A stretch of 64,000 nt of DNA, from NCBI GenBank assembly GCA_029531795.1, contig JAPEIS010000004.1, positions 62,001 to 126,000 on the forward strand, read 5' to 3'. How positions within the stretch are numbered: the stretch's first letter is position 1; each line of letters opens with the position of its first letter. The notes under the pieces are model-generated. The model was not told where the DNA came from. It did not search any database and saw only the letters and a program-made list of their open reading frames with translations. The position numbers and the translations under genes were made by a program. The stretch comes from Sclerotinia nivalis (Eukaryota > Ascomycota > Leotiomycetes > Helotiales > Sclerotiniaceae). Shown here one piece after another: positions 22,765 through 34,885 of this stretch.

Positions 22765-23987
22765 ATGACCAAACTAATAGTAATTATCGGAGTCACCGGT
22801 AACCAAGGACATTCCGTCGCCCAGAGATTCCTCCAAGACTCCAACTACAAAGTTCGCGGCCTAACTCGAAACCCCTCTACCGCTGCCTCACAATCACTCT
22901 CCGCGCAAGGCGTCGAGATCGTTAGAGCGGATTTAGACGACGTAACATCATTAATCTCCGCTTTCCAAGGCGCAAACCTCATATTCAGCGTCACAAACTA
23001 CTGGGAACCTTTTTTCCGGCCCGACTGTCGTCAACAAGCCAAGGAGCGTGGAATCTCGTGTCGAAAATATGCCTATGAAGTTGAGTATCAACAAGGAAAG
23101 AATGTTGCCGATGCGGCTGCTCATCCGAGTGTGATTTCTGGACTTGATGCAAATGGATTTATTGCGAGTACGTTGAGTCATGCGGGGAAATGTAGTAATG
23201 GGAAATTCAAGGATGTGTATCATCATGATGCGAAGGCTGATGTATTTCCTTATTATGTGAGAGAGAAATATGGAGAGGAAGGGGGATTGGCGGGGAAGAT
23301 GAGTTGTGTTATGACGGGGTATTTTACTAGTAGTTATAAATTGGCTATGAAAAGTTATTTGGGAAAGGTTTGTTTCTTTTTCGTTCATTCATTTAGATTA
23401 TTATGGGACATTCAAGACTACTTTCTTTTGATATTTTAGTCGTCCATATCAGGTAACACGGAGAGGTTAAACCACCGGCTAATGTGAATGATATGAAGCA
23501 ACCTGACGGAAGCTTTCAAATGAGTTTCCCCACGACCCCGGATAAAGCAGTTCCTCACCTTTCCGTAAACGCCGACCTCGGTTCTTTCATCTACGCCGTC
23601 TCTCAGCTTCCACCTGGTAAGAGTTACATGGCATGCGGTAGCAATTGTTCCTGGAGCGAATATATTCGGTTATGGAGCGAAATCACTGGAAAACCTGCTA
23701 CATATAAGCAGTGTACGGAAGAAGATTTTGTTGGTAGAGAAGAAGATAGGGCTTTCGGAGAGGAATTATATGCTATGTTTGCTTATTCTAGTGATCCGGG
23801 ATATGATGGAGGTGATAAGAGTTTGTGGATGAGGGAGGATATTGAGAAGGTATGTTGAACTTTTTGTATTGGTGAAAATAGGAAGATGTGGCTGATTGAA
23901 ATTCTGTAGGCTGGGGTTGAATGTCAGATGACGAGTTTGGAGGAGTGGATGAAGAAAGAGGATTGGACTGCTGTGTTTGAGCAGTAG
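22765..23987 (+). CDS. NmrA-like NAD(P)-binding family protein (354 aa)
   Basis: Atypical short-chain dehydrogenase-like protein of the NmrA/HSCARG group, which binds dinucleotides and often acts as a redox sensor or regulator. Exons: 22765-23367, about 23466-23849 and 23910-23987. The N-terminus shows the Rossmann loop (IVIIGVTGNQGHSVAQRFL), then VRGLTRNPST. FSVTNYWEPFFRPDCRQQAK, LDANGFIASTLSHAGKCSNG and KMSCVMTGYF follow. The C-terminal part has VPHLSVNADLGSFIYAVSQL, PPGKSYMACGSNCSW and a Trp-rich end (SLEEWMKKEDWTAVFEQ). The first intron has a GTTTGT donor; the acceptor that keeps frame is GAGAG at 23465, not the better-looking TTTTAG at 23439. That junction is therefore uncertain. Substrate cannot be inferred. 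Confidence 0.85.
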
Positions 23988-24312
23988 AGTTCTAAGGCGC
24001 ATTTGGCCATCGCTAGTAAATGGAGACTGAAAAGGAAATGAATGTCACGTGCGTGAGATGTGTTAGGGCACGAAAGTAAATGAAAGTGGAAATGTCAGAG
24101 GAAATGTGTCATTCTTGGAAAATAGACTATCGAAGACACCATGGAAGCTATCTTAAACAGACGAAGCAAGTATTGTATACCTTAAGTGAATAAACAATTC
24201 TGTATATATATTTACCATATTTAATCCAACCAGAAGAATGTTCTTCACACCAGTCATGGCCTCACCCCACAATTCACGCACCACCATCAGTACAAGCCTA
24301 ACTATTCTTAAA
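23988..24312. other. Short convergent intergenic
   Basis: 325 bp between the convergent 3' ends of the NmrA-like gene and the FG-GAP-like gene. Nothing beyond AT-rich 3' flanks is visible. Confidence 0.6.
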
Positions 24313-25347
24313 TCAACCACTAGCAACATGTACCTCAACGGTACCCGTTCCAGTGTTTTGATACTTAATATAAGTAAGATCGAGCTTGCCATCAGCATTA
24401 AAGTCAATCAATTGCCAGACTCCATTTTGTTCCTGAGCGAAAGTAGAACCGACATCCAACAATCTAGTCTTGTAACCTGATGCTCTCGATGCAACGTGGA
24501 CCTCTGTTGTTCCGGTACCGGTATTGACGTCCTTGATATAGATCAAATCTCCATTGGCGCTATAAGGTCCAAGCTGCCAGAAACCGTTGTTTTCCACCGT
24601 AAAGGTAGTCCCAGTGCTGATGAGTCTTGTTTGATAATTGGAAGCAGCAGATGCGACGAAGACTTCGGTTGTTCCTGTACCGGTATTGCTAGTCTTGATG
24701 AAGACCAAGTCTGGCTTTCCATCACCATCATAATCATACACGTTCCATTGACCATCTTGCTCATTCCCGAATGAGGTAACAACTTCAACAGTACGTGTTT
24801 TGTAAGTTGATGCTCCGCTAGCAATGTGGACCTCTACGTTTCCTGATGGCGTATTTTGTGTCTTGATGTATACCAAATCGGGGAGAACAGAGTTGGATGA
24901 TTTGAATAGACGCCATGTTCCATTATCTTCCTGAACAAATGTGGTGGCGACTTCAAGGATTCGAGTCTGGAAATTGGAGGATGAAGAGGCAATGTGAACT
25001 TCGGCATATCCAGTCCCTGTGTTCTTATTCTTGACGTAGGCTAAGTCTGGTCTGCCATCACCATTGGTGCTGTGTTTCTGTTAGTAAGGCTAATCAAGAA
25101 GTCACTTTGAGGGTATGAGAGCAGAGAGAAAATCCTTCGGTTTGTATGATAGAGGAATGAGAAGTAGGAGAGATTGTAGATGGGGAACAGCTTACTCAAT
25201 CAACTGCCACCATCCATTATTCTCTTGTACAAAGGTGGTTCCAGTATCCAAAATTCGTGTCTGGTATGGAGCGCGTTTCTCAAGGGGATTTGGGATGGTA
25301 GAACCCAGAGCAAGTAATGAAAACAGTGCAAGTAGTTTGAACACCAT
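24313..25347 (-). CDS. Secreted FG-GAP/VCBS-like repeat protein (302 aa)
   Basis: Two exons: 25196-25347 and 24313-25069. The acceptor ACAG at 25070 restores LIDTNGDGRPDLAYVKN. The N-terminus is a signal peptide (MVFKLLALFSLLALGSTIP) followed by a Kex2-like KR site (NPLEKR). The mature part is built almost wholly of about five units of ~50 residues. Each has T-x-TGT-x-EVHVAS, a Y/FxTR element, a TTF-x-QE-x-NGxWQL element and a Ca2+-loop-like D-x-DGDGKPDL-x-Y/F-I/V-K. Examples are DYDGDGKPDLVFIKTSN and DFNADGKLDLTYIKYQN. The pattern fits a beta-propeller of the integrin-alpha/FG-GAP or fungal-lectin type, so extracellular carbohydrate or protein binding is plausible (inference). No catalytic motif is seen. 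Confidence 0.82.
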
Positions 25348-27568
25348 GATGAAATAGGGATCGTTTTATGCGAGGCTGGCAAATACAAAGATGAAGAGTG
25401 AGGATGAAGTGAGAGGTCGAATCGGCGATATTTCGAAGCCTTTTATATTTATCAACCTCCTCATTACTCTGCATGTATCTTACAGTTGTCACTACATCTT
25501 AACGACAGATGACAACATACGACCTATACGACCCCATGACAAGAGGATTGAAAGTATCAAGCTGAAGAGTAACAACTGCCCACATCCAAAAGATGAAATG
25601 AATACTACCAATTGCTCTTTTAGCATCGTCAAAAGACGAGGGAGAACGACGGCTTGCCAAATCGTCGCACATGGATGTATGTACATATGGTGTGATTTTG
25701 TTCTTAATGGATTATGCCGATAGTAAAGCTCTGATGACGACAAGAAATTGTAGTCAAATTATGGTTATCCTACCCCGCTCACTTACTTTGCACCACCGCA
25801 CACCGTAGCTGATGTGTGCAGTAACACAACTTTGGCCTGCATGCATCGTGAATTCACAAAATAAGTATGGTTAAGACTTGGGATTACTGCAAATAATGAA
25901 ACAATTTGGGTAAATGAAAATGCTTCCTCAGTGCGGGGAAGGTATTGTCTAGACTCAATTCCAGCGCGGTCTCACTAAACGTGCAGCATCCCAGACCCTA
26001 CAAGCTTTCCAGCACCGTACTCGCGCGGCCAGAATGAATAGGAAGCTACTAATCCCTTTGTAGTTTACCATCTTACGGTACATGCTTAATGGGGACTGTG
26101 CTATCCTTTCTGGCCGCAAGAGTACAGCTTCAAACTCTTTCAGAACGATCAACAGCCACTTCAAGGTCAATGTCGAAAAGTTTTTTCGTTCCCTGGATAC
26201 AGCTGAATAGCGTTGCACTCGGAAGAGAGCTATCACTGGGGGAGGTAACAATAACATGAGGTGCCTGCAAACATCGTGATAACAGCAAAGGTAATACGAT
26301 GTTCAGCTTTAGGCTAAAAACCTACGAGGTAATTGGAAAGCTGGAGACAAATCACATGGTAGTATCCGTAGCCACAGCCATACTCAAAGGTTTCAATAAT
26401 GGTTCAAACATCGATAACCCTTCTAGATTCACAACAAAACAGAAGGAGCCAAGAACTCTTGTTGGGGTGTTTTGGTGCAATGTATTTGCTAATATAAACG
26501 CCAGCAGTGCGATATTATGCGGGCCGAAGCGCAGGACCAACAGAAGTTTAAACCCATTTGGGGTTGAAGATATGTCCGATGAGATACAGGTGGAATGCCG
26601 AAACTAAAGATTGTGTTACGATGGGGCCGTTTAAGAATACCATTTTCGGCTCGGCATTCGTCGGGTAAATAATTCAGTGCATGCTGTGACCCTAACTTCA
26701 CGATGTGCAGCAAATGTTAAAGTCACTAAGAATGGGGTATTTTAAGGGATATGACTTCGCTGTGTATTACATAAACTGCTATATTAGGAGTGCGCTCGTA
26801 GTTTGGCGAATGGAAAAACGAACCTCCTCATGGGTCAGTTTGGTCCTCGAACACTAGGTAAATGTACGTTTTCGTGATACCAAATTACTTTGTAGCATTT
26901 CTTGAGGCCACCTCCATAAAGTATGAATACAGCCGCTACACGATACCGAGTAATACCCTTCACATTTGCGAGTTGGAGTACAGCACGATGTAAAAGTATT
27001 GACGTCGCACCATCGAATACATGTTCATGGGAAGAGCAGAAACCATAATCAAAGTATTAATTCGATTTAGTTGATGAAACAACGCAATAGTAAACTATAT
27101 GTTCGTCAGCGGAGTATCAATATAACTCACAACACAGATATTGAGCTACACTGTGAGCAGGGAGTACGACTAACCAGGAAATCCAATGAAACTGTGACAT
27201 CGCTCCGGCTGCGCTTTCCATTGAAGTACACGCAGCCGAAGGACGTTGGAAAGTACAAATGAAGAACCAAAAAATTATTTGCTACACGTAAGCTGTATCG
27301 GGTATGGGTGCTTCGTACGGATTGTTCCGGATTTAGAGGTTTCCTCGATTTAAGTCCCAAAATCATCATTAGTTCTATCTAGCACGAGATCACATGACCA
27401 AAATGACTCGGTGAATAACCGCGTACTAGAGTACTTCACGTGCACAAACTTCAACGCAACCTACCAAAGGAATCTACACCCCACTGTGCCCTGCAACGCG
27501 TTTGTACAAATACAGAATCACCAATCAAAACGCCTTATATTTCTGTCGTCAAGTCACCAAAATTTATA
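25348..27568. other. Intergenic, no supported gene
   Basis: This 2.2-kb region lies between the divergently transcribed FG-GAP-like gene and RIB7. Several 60-110-codon ORFs occur on both strands (for example 26299-26607 plus and 25955-26257 minus) without family features. It may contain old, unrecognisable gene relics. Confidence 0.5.
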
Positions 27569-28402
27569 ATGTCTTCCACTAGGGGTGCTCTCCATTTTCC
27601 GGCAACTGAACGCTCCCATTTGGATGATTACCTACCGACCAAGACTTCCATTGCAGCTGCACACTTACAGTCACTTCCTTATACAACACTCACATATGCT
27701 ACTTCTATGGACTCTCAAATCACTATTCTCCCCGGTATTGGCTCACCGATATCCGGTCCGGACTCAAAGGCCATGACGCATTATCTGAGGTCTAAACATG
27801 ATGCGATATTAATTGGTGTTAATACTGCAATTGCAGATAATCCGAGTTTGAACTGCAGGCTGGAAGGTGTGGGAGGCTATGGAGGAGGAGACACTTTGAA
27901 AGGGCAGCCGAGGCCAGTCATAATTGATCCAAAAGGCAGATGGGAGTTCGGAATAGACAGTAAGATTTTTGGGTTGGTGAAAGACGGCAAAGGCAAAGCA
28001 CCTTGGATTATTACCGCGCAACAAGAAAATAAGATTTCGTCTCAGAAAAGAAAATTCCTCGACGCAGCAGGTGGGAAGTTCATATTCTTGCCACCGGACG
28101 AAATGGGAAAATTCTCTTGGGCTGATATTTTACGAGGGCTCGCCGACGAAGGTATCGAAAGCCTGATGATTGAAGGAGGTGCTGGGATCATTAACGATAT
28201 GCTGGCTGGAAGTCAGAATCTAATAAGTGCCATCATAGTGACTATTGCACCGGTATGGCTTGGAAAGGGGGGAGTTGTCGTTACTCCTGAGAGAGAGAAC
28301 CGGGAGAAGGAGGCACTTAGACTGAAAGAAGTGAAGTGGATTCCACTGGGAGAGGACGTTGTTTGTTGCGGGAGGGTTTCTATTCCTCAACGAGAAATCT
28401 AG
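27569..28402 (+). CDS. RIB7: 2,5-diamino-6-ribosylamino-pyrimidinone 5'-phosphate reductase (277 aa)
   Basis: NADPH-dependent reductase of riboflavin biosynthesis (RibD C-terminal family), which converts the ribosylamino-pyrimidine to the ribitylamino form. The frame is open from 27440, but the first ATG is at 27569 (MSSTRGALHFPATERS), which I take as the start. Conserved blocks: LTYATSMDSQITILPG, YLRSKHDAILIGVNTAIADN (the RxxxDAIxxGxxT signature), PRPVIIDPKGRW, GIESLMIEGGAGIINDML (MxEGG) and APVWLGKGGV. No introns. Length is slightly above the yeast enzyme (244 aa). Confidence 0.93.
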   Translation: MSSTRGALHFPATERSHLDDYLPTKTSIAAAHLQSLPYTTLTYATSMDSQITILPGIGSPISGPDSKAMTHYLRSKHDAILIGVNTAIADNPSLNCRLEGVGGYGGGDTLKGQPRPVIIDPKGRWEFGIDSKIFGLVKDGKGKAPWIITAQQENKISSQKRKFLDAAGGKFIFLPPDEMGKFSWADILRGLADEGIESLMIEGGAGIINDMLAGSQNLISAIIVTIAPVWLGKGGVVVTPERENREKEALRLKEVKWIPLGEDVVCCGRVSIPQREI

Positions 28403-29522
28403 GTCGCGTCATATCGGCAGGCTTCTAGCCTTTTCACCACAACGGGTATTCATGGTATTGAGTTGCACCTGTTTTAGAGCATGATACTGATCCAACACGT
28501 AACTATCATTTTTCGCTCAGACTCAATTGAGTTGGATATTATATGTCCCGATGATGCGTCTCACAATCTCCAAGGACCCACGCCCCCACCACCACTTCCC
28601 ATGTTTACGGTGATTGGCCCACTACTATCTATACTTTGTGCTTCCTGCTTGGTTTGTACCCAATTTCGTCAGAATGGACGAGCCATGGCTTACTGTTTCT
28701 GAGAGGCGTGGAATTCCGAATTTAACTCAGATACTTTGGAAACGGCGGTGAAATCTCGAGTTGGTGTTACATGAAGCATGTACTTATGCCTGTGAAGCTA
28801 TCACATATGAATGGTAGAAATTGGGTAATAAGTTTTTCGAAGTGTGTGGATGGCAATCTTCCCGTCAATGTTTTTATCATAATTCGGGTGCCGAGGCCAG
28901 GACAGACTACCAATATGGATGGTACCCCTTTAAAGCGCAAGATTTCAATGGAAAAGTGGGATTCCAGGAGAACGAGATTTAGACACCGGTGGTGATAGAT
29001 TCTACGCATTAACCACGAGCCAAGAGAAGGTGGTTATAGGGCGGGAGCTATTGTAAATGTCCCTAGGAAGACGAGGGATAAACCCCGAATTCTTGCCTTG
29101 CGTAACTTACGACTGAAGAGAAAGTGGTACACTCTCCAGAGCCCCCGAGCTTAAATGGATTGTGGAATAAACTGTACGAGCTCCGTGTTTTAGTGCAATA
29201 CTGTGAGAATAACCAAATGTGAGAGACTGCGTTGGTGATATAGAACATCGATCAATCCAGGCCAAGGCGTGCCGGGAACTTGGAAATCAGATATTTAGCA
29301 TGGGCAGGTGTATAATATTGAGTATGAGTGTTCATTAGTAGTATTTTACTATACAGTAAAGCAATCCTATGAACAGTTATTAAAAAAAGGACCGTCAGCA
29401 GTGCCCGCTGTGTTCTGTATGACTCCGGATCCCCTTATTTTTCATGATGCAACAGATGCCATATATTACAGAGTTTTACAATGTTCATAGCTCATAAAGC
29501 CGAAAATTTACTTAGATCATGA
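28403..29522. other. Intergenic, no gene seen
   Basis: 1.1 kb between the 3' ends of RIB7 and SLS1, which are convergent. Only short, domain-free ORFs are present. Confidence 0.6.
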
Positions 29523-32469
29523 TCATTCTCTACCTTGAAAATGGCGAGATTCCCGTGCCGTACTCGGGAAAATGCCCCATTGATCACCGTCCCCTTCTGC
29601 TGGTGTCTTATTGAATCTGGATCTTTTCTCTTCGTCCTCTTCATAATGTCTTTTCACCTCCAAAAAATCACTCGGCCTCTTGGGCACGTATTTGAAATCA
29701 TCAGGCCCTAAGACTGGCTCTTTCCGTTCTGCGAATACTTCTCTCATCTGTCCATAAACGCTTGTGATATTCTTCATATCCATCAATTGTACCATCTTCA
29801 ACGCCGTCTTCATGGTGTGGTTGAATTCATCTTGACTCGGCATCGATCGAGATGTAAGGCTCAGTTCCAGATGTGAACCACCAGCTTTTCCAGCCTCAAC
29901 ACTCGTGCAGCGTATTTCGTGATTGTCAAAATTGTAAGTTGCTGTCTTTCTATATTCGAGCTTGGCGAACAAGTATTCAATATCCACACCCAGTTGTGGT
30001 TTGCCTCCCATGCGATTCCAACTCTTTTCAGTGCAAAGATGTCTAGCGAGAGGAAGAACTAGCTTTGGTGGTGTTTCCAATTGCTGGTCACTTGTTAGGT
30101 CTAGCTGAGAATTCTTAATGAAATCCGTTACAGCGGTTGCAGCCGAGTTTAACTCATCCTGCCCATTTTCTGGATTAGAGTCTTCAAATAACATCCTTGA
30201 ACGAATTTTCCTCTCAAATTGAAGGTCTGCTTTGAATTCAGGGAGCATTAGATCTGCAATCTCGGTAGAAACAATAGCATGAAGTTCCCGAAACTTTACT
30301 TCATAGGATTCTCGATTGAGACTGAAAGACATCTCTATTGCAGGTAATTCATCGAAAGCGGAGGGTCCAAGCGGCTCGCCATTTGGACACAGAGCCCAGG
30401 GATTAGGTTTGAATTGCATAACGATTTCTTGCTCTGCCTGTTCAGACAGTCCTTTTGCGATATGATCCGATTGAAAAAGTCCTGAGAGATTTGGGGCTTG
30501 AGTGGAAAATATTCGGAGTGATCCATTATCCATTTCGGCTTTTAGGCTGTTCATGTTCAATGTTGTGTCAGAAGATATTGTGGGCTGACCCCGTGAAGGC
30601 TTTGCGTCATCGTCAATATACTTGCCAATTCGGTGGCTAGTTATATTGTGTAGAATAGTTCCGGCTTTAATCGACGTGGTAGGTGAATACTCATGAGACC
30701 ATAAAAATTCGGCTCCTCGAGGGTCGGGGTCTGACTGCCGTTCCCCAGATAGTTTTACGCCAACAGTTGGAAAAGGAAATGTGTACTGATCCTTTTCAGG
30801 TAGGTGATTCTCCTCTGTAGACTTAGAAGTGGCCGAGGTCCATCGACTCCATGTACGTAACTTTTCGTGCCAAGAAAGCTCGCGCGACCCTGGAAATCGA
30901 ACAAAACCTCCAGGCAAATCGACTTTGTGAGAAGACTCTTCAAAGTCTCGCAATCCAATTTTCCTTGCATGCTGATTATTTTTATCGAACCGGGCTAGAT
31001 TCAGCAATAAGCGTCTCACCACATCAGCCCGTCTTGACAAATTAGATTTTCTGTCGGTTACCATGGATGAAATTAAGAGCTACAGATCATCAGTAAGAGA
31101 CAATAAGGGGCAAGGTTAAGAGCACTAACAATAGGCTCTCGGAGTGGCAGCCTTCTGATATCCGTTTTCGTCAATTCACCAAGTTTAGTCAACACTTCCG
31201 GAGTGAGGGTCCTGGCCTCCCAGCCTCTGAGCAAATGAGGGGGGCATAATTCCTTCAGCTGAAATTCCTCGCGACTAATACTTCGAAGTCCATCCTGAAT
31301 CTCGGCGATAATAAGGGCAGATTTTTCTCGGCTCGAGGTGATACGTAAAACTTGGCGGGGTCGATAGATTTCAATTTTTTCAGGTTCATTCAGATAATAT
31401 CGTTTGATCAAAGATTCTAGGTATCCTTGAGCTAAAATCACACTACATCAGCTTAATCGCAGAAAGAAACGAAAGACTCCTTTTACGCACTTGTTAGGAA
31501 GTCCAGGTCCTTTATTTGAACCTGGACTTCAACTTCGCCTATCCCCTCAACAAGTTCTGGAACCTCCAATTGCCAGCATTCCCTCAAAATTCTGACTGCA
31601 AGGTTTTGTTTTTCAGTGTAGGATGACGCAGAATATCCCCGAGTTGGGCTATAATCAATTGGCTGGCTGATTGGAGAGATTTCTGGTACCCAGGGAGTGG
31701 CTCGCGAAATTGCGTTCTCGTCGTATAGAATTCCAACTCCAAGAGACGGAACTTTCTTCATCCTTTCGTCTGCTGGGTATGATCTGATGTACTTTCTCAA
31801 TTGAGTAATTGTAAAACTGTTTTGCAAAGATTGCACTAGGTCGTTGAAATCACTCCATGTCTGTATTTTCTCCTTGTCGGGTCTAAAATCATTAATGTTC
31901 GTTATGATATCTTCTAAAGAGACAATCCCTCTTTCGCTTTGAATTCTGGCTAAGATATCAATACTCTCAGGTGTTGGACTCTCATTAATAAAACCCTTCA
32001 CTTTCTTTTTGGGGGCCTTGAACTTTGAATCTCGCAAGACAAGGACTTCGGCAGTCTTCCCTAACGCATCCACTCCTGATAATGTCACCTTATCTCCAAA
32101 TTTTTTGGTTCCAGTATGGCCATAGAACTTGGGCTTAGGTCCGCTGAGATGTTTGATGCCGTGATTCGACTTTGGAATCCTGCCCACATAGGGTCTTCTG
32201 ATCGGAATGTCGTCCTGTCGCTCTGGTGGCCATTCTATGGGCCGCTTTATTTCGTCCTTTTCGTTGAAGGGTAATTCTGTGTCTCCGCTGCCCCCTTGGC
32301 TTTCATTGTGCTGTAATTGACCGTTTGACGTTCCTGGCCCATTCTCTTCATGATCTTTTGCCAATTCGGTGGAGTACGCTCTTCGAGCCGAGAATGGCAG
32401 AGATCTTTGTCCCAATCGTATTTGGCATCTCAAGCATATATGCGCCGCAGAAATGTGTCGGCGAATCAT
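29523..32469 (-). CDS. SLS1: Mitochondrial inner-membrane-bound regulator, Sls1-like (945 aa)
   Basis: Three exons: 31491-32469, 31130-31431 and 29523-31079; introns are 59 and 50 bp, and the frame is continuous. The N-terminus is a basic presequence (MIRRHISAAHICLRCQIRLG, then RRAYST), typical of mitochondrial import. LSGVDALGKTAEVLVLRDSK, followed by a lysine patch, and PESIDILARIQSERGIVSLE sit in the first third. Later blocks are LKELCPPHLLRGWEARTLTP, VDIEYLFAKLEYRKTATYNF and DDFKYVPKRPSDFLEVKRHY. The pattern fits the fungal SLS family. Yeast Sls1p links mitochondrial transcription to membrane-bound translation. Assignment comes from recalled family features; the protein is longer than yeast Sls1 (643 aa), as usual in filamentous fungi. 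It is divergently transcribed from NSE3. Confidence 0.75.
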
Positions 32470-32713
32470 GTATGCGATTGTAAATTCGTCTAGGAAAGAT
32501 TGTAATTGCCTTCATTATTGTTTGTAGAAATCTTCATAATTTTTGAGAATCGGGGAAGTCGGCCGACTTTTGCCGGTCGGTTTTTCCGACAATCAGTTTT
32601 TCCGCTCAAACGCGGTTGGTCGCGTCTACCCAAAATCATGTTCAGCTTCCTAACAAAGAGCAATATTGTAACATCATACACAGGCATTGATGATTTTAAT
32701 CCTATAAAGTTTT
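32470..32713. promoter_or_regulatory. Bidirectional promoter SLS1/NSE3 with palindrome
   Basis: Only 244 bp separate the start codons of two divergent genes, so both promoters overlap here. A perfect 12-bp palindrome, AGTCGGCCGACT, lies at 32557-32568. Further GTCGG/CCGAC elements follow (32574-32590). These are candidate binding sites; no factor can be named. Confidence 0.5.
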
Positions 32714-33888
32714 ATGCGTAGAACTTCTAATATGCCTTCCAATTCCCGAAGAGTTGGACGCCAAGTCGTAAGTTTTCATTCTACCCTCCTCCTTTCCCCG
32801 ATAACCCCGCTCCTTTGAAGCTAATTATCCCAGCAAATTAGAGAAGATGAAGAGTCCGAAGAAGAAAGACCTCGAAACACTCAGCGGCGGCGGCATGTAG
32901 CACCAGAAGAAGAAGATGAAGAAGAAGAAGAAGAAGAAGAGGACGGCGATGAAGATGATACAAGAGGCGAAGGTATGGTTTTGGATAGAGAGGAGTCTTT
33001 GGATCAAGTTGTGAAGAAGCTGGTCAGATATGCTTTGGCGTGCGAATTTCAACGATTGCCCATTACCAGGACCGGTATCAAAGAGAAAGTTCTCGGCGCA
33101 CAAACGAGAACCTTTAAATCTATATTTGAACCAGCACAAGATTCGTTAAGAAGAGTATTTGGCATGGAAATGGTGGAACTACCCGTGAAAGAAAATGTAA
33201 CCGTCAAAGGGCGATTGAGTCAGTAAACCCCAAACTCATTTATGTTCCTAACTAACCAAGCTGTCTTTCAGAGGAGGCTAGCAGAAAATCGAAAACCACG
33301 ACGGCTTCCTCCTATATTCTGACAAGCGTTCTTCCTATCGAATATCGATCGCCCTCAATCATCCAACCTTCGAAAGTGGTTAGCCAGTGGGACGAAGCTA
33401 CATATATTGGATTCTACACAACAGTTGTCTCCGTAATAATGCTGAGTCCTGACTCTACGATAACTGACAGCAAACTTATGTCCGTACTAAGAAAGTTAAA
33501 TGCGGAAACAAATATGCCAATGGATAAGACCAATCTAATCTTGAAGAAAATGATGCAACAAAACTACATAACTAGAACCGTCGAGAAAAATGACGGAGAT
33601 GAGATTATCGAATGGAGAGTAGGACCTCGTGGAAAAATGGAGATCGGTACGAAAGGTGTGCAAGGGCTTGTCAAGGAAGTGTATGGCGAAAATGCTCCCG
33701 AAGATCTCGAAAAGCGGTTGGAGCGTAGTTTAGGACTAGGGAAGAGGAAGACAACCCACGGAGAAAGTGGAGGCGTGGCAGGGGCGCCGGAAGCAAATGG
33801 GGGGTCAAACTCTAGAAGGGTTTCTAAAAGAGGAAGGCCACGAAGGGAAGCGGATGTCGAAGATGATGAGGATGACGATGATGAATAA
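32714..33888 (+). CDS. NSE3: Nse3/MAGE-domain subunit of the SMC5/6 complex (351 aa)
   Basis: Nuclear genome-maintenance protein that pairs with Nse1 and Nse4 in the SMC5/6 complex. Three exons: 32714-32767, 32834-33218 and 33272-33888. The second donor GTCAGT (33219) and acceptor TTTCAG (33271) give KGRL-KEASRKSK in frame. The N-terminus is basic, then a long acidic run encoded by a GAA repeat (about 32905-32945). The MAGE fold begins at REESLDQVVKKLVRYALACE. Blocks are RLPITRTGIKEKVLG, FKSIFEPAQDSLRRVFGMEM, SYILTSVLP, GFYTTVVSVIMLSPDSTI, DKTNLILKKMMQQNYI and IIEWRVGPRGKMEIG. The tail is basic then acidic (EDDEDDDDE). An alternative in-frame start is ATG 32732. Confidence 0.9.
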
Positions 33889-34885
33889 TCAGTCAATGTA
33901 TTCGCTATAATGTAATTTGTGATTGTGGGGCGTTAGTTTGTGGATATCACTTATGGATTTATGAGCATGGGAGGACCGCGAAATGTAGTGCACATCTCGG
34001 AACAGGCGTTATTAGATATTGGGGTAGAGCAATCTGGTTCATTTATCGATTTTTTTCAAATATCCTGGACGGTGAATGGTGAGGAGACAACCATTTATTT
34101 TATTAGCGCATATGGAAATCTCAAAACACAAATAAATTTAGAGAGTTGCGTCTGTATCAGTCACAATTGACCTCGCGCAAGGAAAGGGTTGTGCGGTATC
34201 CATCCTAAACCACTCTCTCTGAATTCAAGCCTGGCAGAAAAGTTCGATACGCGATTCATGTTGAATGACATTGACCTACAGGGAACTGTAATCGGCCTGC
34301 CATCGGTTGAAATACGAATTCGGGAAAAGAAGAATGGGAGAAATGCAGTTCTGCGAATGCGACGTCATGTCCGATGTGGTATTTCTTCAACTACAAGTGA
34401 CATCTCGTAAAACTTGTTTCCCCTGACAATGCCAACTGATATCAATCAATCTCGATTCCCATTATATGTTTGCGCCATGAACACCATATTATGGCCCTTC
34501 GTGCACATAATTTCCACCACCCCTTCGCTCACCCTAGCCTCGTATCCTGATTCGTTGACACCTTCCTTTCATTGATACTTTGATCCAGCCTATTGGTTTT
34601 GATGCAAAGGACGTTCTATATAAAAAGTTAGAACCAGTTCCAAGTGGTATAGTATTGCAGAAATCGCAAACATACCTTTCCCTAATCAAGGAGTTCACCT
34701 AATCCTGCACCTCAGGTGGCTTTCCAACTGGTTGGATCATTTTCTGTTCAACATTAATCTCCTCTCCATATTTACCTCCATATCTCCAAGAAACACACGA
34801 GTTTGAAAAAGAAAACACACCTCAATCATATTCTTCCTAACAATCTCCCTTGGGCTTCCAAATCCAATCGCCATATAACTCAACA
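33889..34885. other. Intergenic, no gene seen
   Basis: ~1 kb downstream of NSE3. A 76-codon frame at 33940 lacks an ATG and domains. Otherwise this is ordinary AT-rich spacer. Confidence 0.55.
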
